This document shows, in pieces, positions 21,308-30,121 of a DNA stretch of 41,666 nucleotides (the first letter of the stretch is position 1; the number at the start of each line of letters is the position of its first letter). Below the pieces are notes generated by a model. That model was given only the letters and a program-made list of their open reading frames with translations. It ran no database searches and was not told the DNA's origin. This DNA comes from an uncultured Bacteroidales bacterium (GTDB lineage: Bacteria; Bacteroidota; Bacteroidia; Bacteroidales; Bacteroidaceae). The position numbers and the translations under genes are program-made. The stretch spans positions 1 through 41,666 of the forward strand of contig CADAGO010000021.1 in assembly GCA_902787555.1 (NCBI GenBank), written 5' to 3'.

Positions 21308-23263
21308 CTATGAGAAGAGAGGGAGTGCTGATGAAACCTCGTCGAGGTTCTTGAGCCATTCAGCAGCAATAGCGTCGCTTGGCATGCGCCAGTCGCCACG
21401 TGGGCTGAGACTCACACTTCCGACTTTTGGTCCGTCGGGAACACAAGAACGCTTGAATTGCTGGCTGAAGAAGCGGCGGATAAACGTGTGCAACCATTTC
21501 ATGATGGTTTCGTCATCGTAGATGCCACGAAAAGCCTGTTGTGCAAGGAAGTTGATTTTTGCAGGTGTGAATGCATTGCGCATGAAGTGGTAGAGGAAAA
21601 AGTCATGTAACTCGTAAGGGCCAACGAGGTCTTCTGTCTTCTGTTTGATTTGTCCGTTTTCATCAGCGGGGATGAGTTCTGGACTAATGGGTGTATCGAC
21701 GATATCGAGTAGTGTCGCCTTGGATGATTCATCCACACTGGTTTGTGCAACCCATTTGACGAGATGGCGTACAAGTGTTTTGGGAATAGAACAATTGACA
21801 CCATAGTTGGACATGTGGTCTCCGTTGTAGGTAGCCCATCCGAGTGCGAGTTCCGAGAGATCACCTGTTCCGACAACGATGCCTCCTTCTTGATTGGCAA
21901 CATCCATGAGAATCTGTGTGCGCTCGCGAGCCTGACTGTTTTCGTAGGTCACGTCGTGAATATTGAGATCATGACCGATATCGTTGAAATGCTGAATACA
22001 TGCTTCGCGGATTGATATTTCGCGCAGAGTGACTCCAAGTGAGCGCATAAGTGAGAGGGCATTGTTGTAAGTGCGGTCAGTGGTTCCGAATCCTGGCATT
22101 GTGATGGCAATGATGTCTTTGCGGCTTCGTCCTAATTTGTCCATAGTCTTGGCTGCCACAAGCAGAGCAAGGGTGGAGTCGAGTCCGCCAGAAATACCGA
22201 TAACAAGGGTCTTGGCATTGATGTGGTCGATACGCTTAGCCAGTCCTGCTACCTGAATGGCAAATATTTCGTCACACCGCTGATCAAGCAGGTCTCCCTT
22301 CGGGACAAACGGACTTGGGTCGATAGGGCGGATGAGGGTGGGCTTGGTGTCCCATGCATCATAAGCAACAGCCTCGATGATGGTAGGTTGCTGTGCATTG
22401 GCCATCAATTGATTGTCTGCAAAAGTAGTGTTGGCCTGACGTGCTGAACGCAGGTATTCAACATCGATTTCAGAGATGATAAGCTGTTCTTTCATGTTGA
22501 ACCGACGGCCTTCTGCAATCAGTTTGCCGTTTTCATATATCATGCCGTTTCCTGCAAAGACAAGGTCTTGTGATGATTCTCCAAAACCGCAAGAGGAATA
22601 AACATAGCCGCTGATGCAACGTGCTGATTGCTGTGCAATGAGGCTGCAAAGATACTGATGCTTGCTGACTACTTCATCTGTAGCAGAGAGGTTGAAGATA
22701 ATGTCTGCGCCTTGGAGAGCAAGGGTGGAACTTGGAGGAATTGGTGCCCAAAGGTCTTCACAGATTTCGATGCCAAATGCGCAGTTAGCAGTGCGGAACT
22801 GTAGGTGTGGGGACACAGGTACTGATTGCGCACAAATAGTCACTGTAGTGTTAAGGGTGGCTCCTGATGCAAACCAACGTTTCTCGTAGAATTCACGATA
22901 GTTTGGAATGAATGACTTGGGTACAATGCCAAGAATCTTTCCTTTTTGGATGACAGCTGCGGCATTCAAGAGGGTAGAGTTGATGCGGACAGGCAGTCCG
23001 ACGATGATAATGATGTTGAACGACCGGGTGACGTCGAGCAGACGAAACAGTGCGTTCTCGCAACTCTCCAACAGCTGTTGCTGGAGAAAAAGGTCGGCAC
23101 AGGTATAGCCTGTGATTGCGAGTTCAGGGAAACAGATGATTTCCACTCCTTTTCCATCAGCTTGAGCAACAAGGCTCTCAATCTGATTTGTATTCCATGT
23201 GCAGTCGCTCACTTTGACTTGTGGTATAGCTGCTGCAACCTTGATAAATCCGTAGTTACCCAT
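21308..23263 (-). CDS. nadE: Glutamine-dependent NAD+ synthetase
   Basis: 651 residues, two domains. The N-terminal nitrilase-type amidase has the triad E47 (FPELAITGY), K116 (IVPKSFIPNY) and C168 (FGIEICEDLW), which frees ammonia from glutamine. The C-terminal synthetase has the PP-loop GISGGLDS (356-363) and TGDLSELALGWATYNGDH, adenylating and amidating nicotinic acid adenine dinucleotide. It is cytoplasmic. Starting residues MGNYGFIKVAAAIPQVKVSD fit the family start. It lies 22 bp after the tamB-like gene and 29 bp before ettA. Confidence 0.95.
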   Translation of the reverse strand: MGNYGFIKVAAAIPQVKVSDCTWNTNQIESLVAQADGKGVEIICFPELAITGYTCADLFLQQQLLESCENALFRLLDVTRSFNIIIIVGLPVRINSTLLNAAAVIQKGKILGIVPKSFIPNYREFYEKRWFASGATLNTTVTICAQSVPVSPHLQFRTANCAFGIEICEDLWAPIPPSSTLALQGADIIFNLSATDEVVSKHQYLCSLIAQQSARCISGYVYSSCGFGESSQDLVFAGNGMIYENGKLIAEGRRFNMKEQLIISEIDVEYLRSARQANTTFADNQLMANAQQPTIIEAVAYDAWDTKPTLIRPIDPSPFVPKGDLLDQRCDEIFAIQVAGLAKRIDHINAKTLVIGISGGLDSTLALLVAAKTMDKLGRSRKDIIAITMPGFGTTDRTYNNALSLMRSLGVTLREISIREACIQHFNDIGHDLNIHDVTYENSQARERTQILMDVANQEGGIVVGTGDLSELALGWATYNGDHMSNYGVNCSIPKTLVRHLVKWVAQTSVDESSKATLLDIVDTPISPELIPADENGQIKQKTEDLVGPYELHDFFLYHFMRNAFTPAKINFLAQQAFRGIYDDETIMKWLHTFIRRFFSQQFKRSCVPDGPKVGSVSLSPRGDWRMPSDAIAAEWLKNLDEVSSALPLFS

Positions 23264-23285
23264 TTTATTCTTTATTTAAGATTGA

Positions 23286-26200
23286 CTATTTACTGTTTTT
23301 TTCTTTTTCTTCTTTCATTTTCTTTCGGAACAACGCCTTCCATGAGTCGAAGTCACGCTGGTAGGTGATGCCGATTCCCTGCGTGTTAAGCGTGGTCTTG
23401 GTAAAATAGCGGTCGTTAGTTTGGTTGTAAGCCTTGATGAAGGTCTTCCCGTTCTTTGTGAGTCGCCATTTTACATCGAAGTCACCAATGAAGTTAGCGG
23501 TATTGGTAAGGGCATTGTCACGATAGCCAAAGTTGCCGTTGATGAGCAGGCGGTCATCGAGCAATCTGCCAGATAGGATACCTTCTACATCGAGGTCGTT
23601 CCATCCTTTCTCCCCCGTTGACAGACCTGTTCCGAAGTTCCATTTGCTGTCTTGCCCAATTACGTTGGAGAGCATTTGGTTGATTTGTCCTGAGATGGTG
23701 GATGATAACAGGGTGTTGACAGCTTGGTTTGAACCGGATTCTCCTGCAGCTCGTGCATATTCATTGGAATAGAAGCGTCCGAGCCCCAGCAAGTAAATCA
23801 TCTGCATATTCATCTCGTCTTCTGTGCTGATGAGACTCTTTACCAATTGGCGCGTCTCATCGTTTACGTTTGGCAATTGAATGTCGAATCCGAAGTTCAT
23901 GTTGCCCAGCTTGCCAGTGATGTCGAGAACACAAACCACTTTTACCTTGTTGTTCGACCCGATGGAATAGCCAGCTGTGATGTCTTGCAGCGGTACGGCA
24001 TTGAGGATGTGGTGGCAGATAAGGTGGATGTTGGCATCGAATGGATTGCCGTTAAATTCCACATTGCTGCCTTGCTGCAGGTCCAAATCGCGGAAGATGA
24101 TGTCTTGCAGGTACAGGCGATAGCGTCCTCCTTCGATCTGATAGATACCGTTGAGTGAGAACGGACTCTTGTTATGATAGTGTGCGAGCAGGGTTCCTGA
24201 ACCATAGGTTGACATATAGCCGTCTTCCACATTGTCCATGCGGAGCTTAATTTCACAGTCAGGGTTGACATGGATGCTGATGTCCATGAAGATATCACCC
24301 TGATACTCGAACTTGTCGGCAGTTTCGTTTGTATCTTCTTCCCATTCCTCTTCATTTGCATCGTTGAAAAGTAGGTATCTCTTAGGCTCTTCTTCACGAG
24401 GAGTAACATCGCGGAATTCGACAAAGCTACCCGTATTGATAGCATCGGGAGTAGCAGCATCGTAGGCGAACACACTGCCTCGTGTAGGAGTTACATCTGC
24501 AGTCATACGTAACGGATGCCCGTCAGAGCCGTGAATCTCTAAAGACGCATCCGCAAAGACAGTTGCATAGAACTTATCTGAGTTGAATTCATGCTCGTCG
24601 TAAATGGTGAGGTTGCGTGTATTGATGAGGAAATCGTACTTGAAGTTCTTCATGTTCTTATGTGCCAGAGTACCATTGACGATACCTGTGTTTCCTTGAT
24701 TGTCTGTCAGACGAATATCATTGAACTGGAATACATAAGGACGCAGACGGAGCGTATCAGATGGGTTGATATGATACTGTACATTCGTAGCTCGCAAGGT
24801 CATCGCTACGTCGGCATTGATGTCGCCTACGAGGTTCACATCGTCCAATGGACCGATGACATGCAGCACACCGTTCGTTCGCCCATTGATGTTGCTGAAT
24901 GTAGACGATAGGAAGCCATTGAGAAACTCGGCATTGGTATCGTGTGTGGTTATTTTGAGATCCATGTCATTCTGACTTGGAGCGATAAATCCTTCTACAT
25001 CGGTGGTGCGGCTTAGGTTTTTGTAGAAGTCGGTGATATGCCCATTAACCCGCATACCCTTGATGGCGCTGTCCCAATAAGCCTGAATGTGACCAGTCCC
25101 CAACCGTCCCTCTTGCAGGTGCATATTGTTGACTGTGAGGTTGGCATTCAAGTGGATATCGTCGTATATGTTACTGATTTGTGCACGTCCGGAGGCTTGT
25201 CCCTGAAAGCGTACGGCATCAAAGTCGACGATATCTGTAATGTAAGCCACTTCGATGTTGTTGAGATCAACGATGAGTGAGTCCGACATCCTTTCTGAAA
25301 TTGCACCATTGAGTACAATGGATTGTGTCTCATTAAACATCTTCACATCCGAGCATGTGAGACGATTGTCATAGTACCTAAGACTAGATGGTGCAACCTG
25401 CCATACGGTGTCGTTCACGGTCAGTTGGGATTTGTGGATGCTGACGTCTGCGTTTACTTTTCCCTGAATGTCAGAGAAGGTAGTTGTTGCATAGACCGTT
25501 CCGTTGGTCATGTTGTTTTTTTTGTCCTCCCAGTTGATGAAGGTTTCTAAATTGTCGTCTTTTGCGTCAGCGGTCAGCAGATAATTCATCACACTGCCAC
25601 CTTGGCGCTGACGGGTATTGAGTGAGGCGCTTATCATGCGATGTGAGTTTGTACACAGTACATGCGTATCAACATACACATTGTCATTTTTACTAATACG
25701 AGGGGCTTCAATATCAACCATCATGGTGTCGGCTATCGCGTCGATATAGCCTTTGATATTGATGGGTTGCTCAATGATATAATCGGTCTCAATGAAGTGC
25801 TTCAGGAAGTCCGACTCAGTCAGAGTAGCATCGAAGACAAAGCGGTTGTTGTTGTCGGGCTTGTGCTGTACTAACGAAGGAAGATGGGTTGCCACTTGGT
25901 TCATGAAAGCGTCAACGACACCGTCGAGCTCAATCTGGCCATATAGGTGAGCTTCCGCAAAATCGGTGTTGATATCGATGGACTTATCTGCTTTGTCCTG
26001 ACTGATGTTCAAGTTGACATGTTCCAGACTGAATGTATTTTCCTTTTCTTGGATCAGAAGATTGTTGATGTTGATATTGCCTAACAACGTATTCAGATTG
26101 TTTCCAAGGATGTCGACATCTGCAGTCATACTGAGTGTCTGGCCTTCCATCCCTTTGATGAGGTTCAGCGTGTGCGGACTGAGGTGATGTACATTCAGCG

Positions 26201-27746
26201 TTCCTGCCAAGTGGTTGTTGCGTTCGTCATATGAACCGTCAAGGTCGAATCGTGCTAGTTCGTCGGCACTCTTTATCACTCCTTTGGTGATTCCGTTCTT
26301 TCGGGTAGCATCGATTGAGATGTTGTTGTATCGGTGACCATTGTATTCTAGCGCATTGATATTGCCTTGAATAGTCCCTTCTGGAACTTGATTGATGAGC
26401 TGTCCATTCATTGTTAGGTCAAAGGATGTCAGTCCTAAATCCGTACTCTCCGTTAATTGGCCTATGTTGATATCGTTGCCTATCGCATGAGCCTTGAATG
26501 CCTTTCCGTCTGTTAAGTCGAGGTTCACTCGTGCATCTCCTGCATCACTGACTAACGTGCCGTCGACCGTCAGTTGCCCTGCTATTTTGTCGATGGTGCC
26601 TCGATAGTCAACGTGTCCAAGGTGGTCAATGATGGCAGGCATCGGGGTGTTTGAAGAAAATAGCTGATAGATTTGGGCTTTCGCATCGTTGTCTATCGAC
26701 AGACGCTGTACCTCTGCGTGGATGTCCTTTTCAGCTCCTTGCAGATTGCTGATGGACCCATTGAACTGTACTATTAGATTTTGTGGGAGTGTTTGCATTG
26801 TCAGCCGCTCTACATCAATACACTCTTGTGTTCCTTTGAGTTTGGCACTGAGGTGGATAGGGGTAGTGAGGTGCTCAAATCGTGGAAGCAAACTTTTGAA
26901 GTCGGCTGGCATGATGTCAGCAGACTGGATTTCTGTAGCAAACTGAAACGACTTATCCTTTTCGTAGTTTTCATACGATGCTGAGAGTGTGTCTATCCGT
27001 AGCGACGATTGAGGTGTCTCCATCTGGAATTCAGTCAAACGTCCTTGTTTCTTGTTAGCTTCCACTTGTGCCTTTAAACCTTTCAGTTCCAGTCCGCTAT
27101 GGTTTTCGATACCGTTCAGTCGTTTGATGGTTATGTTCAGACTGTCTTGGCTCAGTGCACGCAGCGACATGGTGGCATCCAGATGGTCAATGTCGAGATG
27201 GTTGGGGTCGAGAGTCGCTTGTTGTGCCTCGCTCGCTACGTCGTAGGTTACATGACCCCTGCGCATAATGAAAGAGTTGATACGTACGTCAATGGGGTTC
27301 GATTCCTCATCGTCCGATGAGAACGCATCAATCAGAAACTGTAAGTTCGTGTTGTCTTCCGGGGTTGCTTTCCTGATGTGTAAGGTTGGACCGAACAACT
27401 GTGCGTTTGACACACGTACTTTGCCCTGTGTCAGGGCAACAAGGTCAATCTTGACCGATGTGCGGTCAATACTGATAAGGTGTTGTTGGGATTGATCGGC
27501 AATGTATACATCGTCTAATATCAGGCGGTTCAGAAGTCCCAGTTTTACCTTCCCTATACGTACTTCCGTTCCGATTTGTTCCGACAAAAAATTAGCTACC
27601 CAACCTCCGATCGCTTGTTGGATACTTGGAATGTTGACCAGTATGATGAGGCATAAATAAAGAATAAGTATGCCACCAATCACACCTCTGCTTATTTGCT
27701 TAACTTTCTTGATAAAGCAATCATCTTTATTGCTGCGACGGCACAT
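23286..27746 (-). CDS. TamB-family translocation/assembly module protein
   Basis: 1486 residues. A short basic N-terminus and one membrane anchor ([20 protein letters not shown], 21-40) precede a long periplasmic repetitive beta region (AsmA-like). The C-terminal ~400 residues carry the TamB/DUF490 domain ([32 protein letters not shown]). Proteins of this type bridge inner and outer membranes and serve outer-membrane protein assembly or phospholipid transport. No TamA partner is in the window. The ATG start overlaps the 3' end of ribH by 55 bp. No later start fits well, because the basic residues before the anchor would be lost; a GTG at the anchor itself is the only nearby alternative. Confidence 0.88.
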   Translation of the reverse strand: MCRRSNKDDCFIKKVKQISRGVIGGILILYLCLIILVNIPSIQQAIGGWVANFLSEQIGTEVRIGKVKLGLLNRLILDDVYIADQSQQHLISIDRTSVKIDLVALTQGKVRVSNAQLFGPTLHIRKATPEDNTNLQFLIDAFSSDDEESNPIDVRINSFIMRRGHVTYDVASEAQQATLDPNHLDIDHLDATMSLRALSQDSLNITIKRLNGIENHSGLELKGLKAQVEANKKQGRLTEFQMETPQSSLRIDTLSASYENYEKDKSFQFATEIQSADIMPADFKSLLPRFEHLTTPIHLSAKLKGTQECIDVERLTMQTLPQNLIVQFNGSISNLQGAEKDIHAEVQRLSIDNDAKAQIYQLFSSNTPMPAIIDHLGHVDYRGTIDKIAGQLTVDGTLVSDAGDARVNLDLTDGKAFKAHAIGNDINIGQLTESTDLGLTSFDLTMNGQLINQVPEGTIQGNINALEYNGHRYNNISIDATRKNGITKGVIKSADELARFDLDGSYDERNNHLAGTLNVHHLSPHTLNLIKGMEGQTLSMTADVDILGNNLNTLLGNININNLLIQEKENTFSLEHVNLNISQDKADKSIDINTDFAEAHLYGQIELDGVVDAFMNQVATHLPSLVQHKPDNNNRFVFDATLTESDFLKHFIETDYIIEQPINIKGYIDAIADTMMVDIEAPRISKNDNVYVDTHVLCTNSHRMISASLNTRQRQGGSVMNYLLTADAKDDNLETFINWEDKKNNMTNGTVYATTTFSDIQGKVNADVSIHKSQLTVNDTVWQVAPSSLRYYDNRLTCSDVKMFNETQSIVLNGAISERMSDSLIVDLNNIEVAYITDIVDFDAVRFQGQASGRAQISNIYDDIHLNANLTVNNMHLQEGRLGTGHIQAYWDSAIKGMRVNGHITDFYKNLSRTTDVEGFIAPSQNDMDLKITTHDTNAEFLNGFLSSTFSNINGRTNGVLHVIGPLDDVNLVGDINADVAMTLRATNVQYHINPSDTLRLRPYVFQFNDIRLTDNQGNTGIVNGTLAHKNMKNFKYDFLINTRNLTIYDEHEFNSDKFYATVFADASLEIHGSDGHPLRMTADVTPTRGSVFAYDAATPDAINTGSFVEFRDVTPREEEPKRYLLFNDANEEEWEEDTNETADKFEYQGDIFMDISIHVNPDCEIKLRMDNVEDGYMSTYGSGTLLAHYHNKSPFSLNGIYQIEGGRYRLYLQDIIFRDLDLQQGSNVEFNGNPFDANIHLICHHILNAVPLQDITAGYSIGSNNKVKVVCVLDITGKLGNMNFGFDIQLPNVNDETRQLVKSLISTEDEMNMQMIYLLGLGRFYSNEYARAAGESGSNQAVNTLLSSTISGQINQMLSNVIGQDSKWNFGTGLSTGEKGWNDLDVEGILSGRLLDDRLLINGNFGYRDNALTNTANFIGDFDVKWRLTKNGKTFIKAYNQTNDRYFTKTTLNTQGIGITYQRDFDSWKALFRKKMKEEKEKNSK

Positions 27747-28183
27747 TCGTCACCTTTGTTGCCCATCTTCCCGCCACATCGGTCGAGTGCCTGTTGCATG
27801 TCGTTGGTGGTGATGAGACCATAGATGATAGGTTTGGACTGTGTAGCGTTCAGGCGTGCCAGTCCGTATGTGGTGCCTTCACAGATATAATCGAAATGTG
27901 GAGTGTCGCCACGAATCACGCAACCGATAGCAATGACGCCGTCGACCTCTGTCTGCACCATCAGTTGAGAACCATGAATCAATTCGAAACTGCCAGGCAC
28001 TGTCTCAACCACGATGTCGCACTCTGCCACACCATGTTTCATTAGGGTCGTTCGCGCACCGTCAAGCAACGCTCCTGTGATGTTGTCGTTCCATTCGCTA
28101 ACTACGATACCAACTCTCATGCCCTTTGCATTGGGAACGCTGTTGATATCGTAGTCAGATAGGTTATGGTTTTTTGTCGCCAT
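27692..28183 (-). CDS. ribH: 6,7-dimethyl-8-ribityllumazine synthase
   Basis: 163 residues. Condenses 5-amino-6-ribitylamino-uracil with 3,4-dihydroxy-2-butanone 4-phosphate in riboflavin synthesis. Family motifs are [16 protein letters not shown] (28-43), [12 protein letters not shown] (62-73) and the phosphate-binding/active loop [13 protein letters not shown] (89-101), with H96 as catalytic His. Other rib genes are not adjacent. It follows the TPR protein gene by 59 bp and overlaps the tamB-like gene. Confidence 0.95.
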   Translation of the reverse strand: MATKNHNLSDYDINSVPNAKGMRVGIVVSEWNDNITGALLDGARTTLMKHGVAECDIVVETVPGSFELIHGSQLMVQTEVDGVIAIGCVIRGDTPHFDYICEGTTYGLARLNATQSKPIIYGLITTNDMQQALDRCGGKMGNKGDECAVAAIKMIALSRKLSK

Positions 28184-28242
28184 AATTCTAGTTTTTAGGC
28201 CTTTGCCCCTAATCCTTGGACAGTAAGCCGTAAGCTAAAGTG

Positions 28243-28926
28243 TTACTTACTTACTCTTTCAATATACTTGTCGATCTCGCCACTACTTGTAAGTGAAGAG
28301 CGGAAGTACTTGTCCTTGATTTCTTTGTAAAGTTCAAGTGCCTTGTCAGGGTTGCCCAGTTCTTCATATACCTCACCGGCCTGAAGCAGGAAGATAGGAC
28401 TAACTGCGTCGTTATTGGCAGCCTTGGCAGCTTTCACAAGCATTTCAGCACCTTTTTGGTTGTCACCTTTCTTTACATAGCAGTTACCGAGTGCGGCAAT
28501 TGCACTTGGAGAAATCATCTGATCGTCCTGAGGGTTGAAAGATTCGAGCATCTTGATAGCCTCGTCTACCTTGTCCATGTTTGCATAGCACAGACCTGCA
28601 TAAGCTTTAGCGAGGTTGGCAGTAGAAGTGCCGCTATACTCGTCGATAATCTTCAGGAAACCCTTTTCTTTCACACCGTCGCCGTTCAGAGCTTGCTCGT
28701 ACTGTTCCATACCGAATGCAGTCTGGCTGGCAGCGATTGCTTCGTTAGCCTCTGCAGTCTGGTTCGACATGTAGTGACGATATATGAAAATACCAGAAAC
28801 TACGATAACCACTACTGCAAGGATTGCGAGAATTAGTTTGAGATGCTTTTCAATGAAAGCCTCTGATTTGCTCAGTTGCACATCAAGTCCGATTACGTCG
28901 TTTGATGCTTTTTTGTTTTTTGCCAT
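28243..28926 (-). CDS. Membrane-anchored tetratricopeptide-repeat protein
   Basis: 227 residues. A lysine-rich start (MAKNKKASND) and one membrane span (LILAILAVVVIVVSGIFIYR, 31-50) precede TPR units: AKAYAGLCYANMDKVDEAIK, ALGNCYVKKGDNQKGAEMLV and LQAGEVYEELGNPDKALELY. The architecture is like the YfgM-type periplasmic chaperone anchors, but sequence identity to YfgM is not evident. It has its own -7 box and is the promoter-proximal gene of the minus-strand run that continues through ribH. Confidence 0.82.
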   Translation of the reverse strand: MAKNKKASNDVIGLDVQLSKSEAFIEKHLKLILAILAVVVIVVSGIFIYRHYMSNQTAEANEAIAASQTAFGMEQYEQALNGDGVKEKGFLKIIDEYSGTSTANLAKAYAGLCYANMDKVDEAIKMLESFNPQDDQMISPSAIAALGNCYVKKGDNQKGAEMLVKAAKAANNDAVSPIFLLQAGEVYEELGNPDKALELYKEIKDKYFRSSLTSSGEIDKYIERVSK

Positions 28927-28993
28927 TTTCTTTTATGATTTTTAATTTTTAAATAGTTGCATCGTTTCTATTGGGGTCTACCCAATTAGCGTG

Positions 28994-29001
28994 CAAAATT
29001 A
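28994..29001 (-). promoter_or_regulatory. -7 box (TAATTTTG) for the TPR-ribH-tamB run
   Basis: Plus-strand CAAAATTA preceded by GTG; TAATTTTG reads toward the TPR gene, 67 bp upstream of its ATG. No clear -33 match was seen. Confidence 0.55.
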
Positions 29002-29130
29002 CTACTTTTTCATGAATTGAAGAAATAAATAGTGGAAAAAACACCATTTTCCCTCTTAAATGTGCCATTATCACCCTGTTTTTTATTTCCCTGCGGAGGG
29101 CTAACGGACGAAGATGGGATATAATTCTCT

Positions 29131-29187
29131 CACTGCACTCCAACACTTGCTAGAGTACAGTGCAACAATTGTTAGAGTGTAGTCGTG
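29131..29187. promoter_or_regulatory. Operator-like cluster of direct and inverted repeats between divergent genes
   Basis: CACTGCACTC (29131-29140) is the inverted match, with one mismatch, of GAGTACAGTG (29153-29162), and GAGTGTAGT recurs at 29175-29183. Two imperfect ~20-bp direct repeats contain AACACTTGCTAGAGTACAGT and AACAATTGTTAGAGTGTAGT; the second begins with the perfect palindrome AACAATTGTT. The 445-bp gap between the divergent TPR and T9SS-type genes otherwise holds AT-rich DNA and two promoter boxes. Confidence 0.5.
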
Positions 29188-29330
29188 CATTTTTTTGCTC
29201 CTATGGTTGCAAATGTGTGCTATAGTGCAGATTGTTTTCAATTTAATTGTTTTTCCATGCAATAATATCAAAAAAAAATAGTTTATATTAAAAATGAATA
29301 AAAAAATAATGGTGGACGGATTTTTTATTG

Positions 29331-29338
29331 TATCTTTG
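29331..29338 (+). promoter_or_regulatory. -7 box (TATCTTTG) for the T9SS-type protein and uvrA
   Basis: TATCTTTG followed by CAAAA. It lies inside the longest possible reading frame (from 29294), which shows that the real start is downstream, at 29372 or 29387. Confidence 0.65.
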
Positions 29339-29371
29339 CAAAAAGATATCGTCAGATATAGAATACAGCTT

Positions 29372-30121
29372 ATGGGTCAAAGAATAATGAAAAGATGTAG
29401 TAGTTTAACACGGGTATGGTTGAGTGTCTTCGCATTCGTCTTCTTGGGAATGTCGGCTTTTGCGCAGACAGCTTATCCTACTATTGCATATACGGTTACT
29501 GAAACGGTGAATAATGAGATAAGTACAACTGATGTGGAGATGAATCCAGGTGATGACCAGGTGGCAAATGCTCCGCTGACCATCAAGATGTTTGCGAATC
29601 TTGATGAAAATGTGGGTTGGGAATCAAAATGTGAATGGAAAATTTATGACCCAAAGGATGGTGAGTCGAAACCTCTCCTGAACCGTTTCGAGGAAAACAC
29701 AACCTATACGCTGGAGAAGGCTGGCGCATACAACATTAAGTTCTATGTGACTTTCTCAAAGGCTGACGAAGAGGATTTTGAGTACGAATCGGATGTTTTC
29801 AAGATTACGATTACAGAATCCCAATTATCATGTCCAGATGGTTTCTCTCCTAATGGTGACGGAAAGAACGATGTGTTTTATGTGAAACATCAGTCGATTG
29901 TGAAGATGAGGGGCGTGATAGCTAATCGTTGGGGACAGAAGGTGTATAGTTTTGACCTTTCAAATGTAGATAAGGGTTGGGACGGCCGACAGAACAATGG
30001 TAGTATAGTGAAGGACGGTGTCTACTTCCTGAGTCTACAAGCAGAAGGAAGTGATGGCGTGAAATACAATATCAGGAAAGCGGTGAATGTGTTGAAGGGA
30101 TTCAGGGAATATGATGAATGA
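29372..30121 (+). CDS. Secreted protein with gliding-motility-type (T9SS type B) C-terminal domain
   Basis: About 249 residues. The starts considered are ATG 29372 (used) or 29387; both give a signal peptide ending LSVFAFVFLGMSAFA before QTAYPT. The middle region (e.g. CEWKIYDPKDGE, EKAGAYNIKFYVTFSKADEE) resembles a PKD/Ig-like beta domain. The C-terminus, CPDGFSPNGDGKNDVFYVKH with NRWGQKVYS, GWDGRQNNG and VKDGVYFLSL, is the CHU_C/gliding-motility-associated domain that serves as a type IX secretion signal. It is therefore probably exported by T9SS and surface-attached; the role is unknown. Its last 11 bp overlap the start of uvrA, an unusual pairing of a surface protein with DNA repair. Confidence 0.82.
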   Translation: MGQRIMKRCSSLTRVWLSVFAFVFLGMSAFAQTAYPTIAYTVTETVNNEISTTDVEMNPGDDQVANAPLTIKMFANLDENVGWESKCEWKIYDPKDGESKPLLNRFEENTTYTLEKAGAYNIKFYVTFSKADEEDFEYESDVFKITITESQLSCPDGFSPNGDGKNDVFYVKHQSIVKMRGVIANRWGQKVYSFDLSNVDKGWDGRQNNGSIVKDGVYFLSLQAEGSDGVKYNIRKAVNVLKGFREYDE

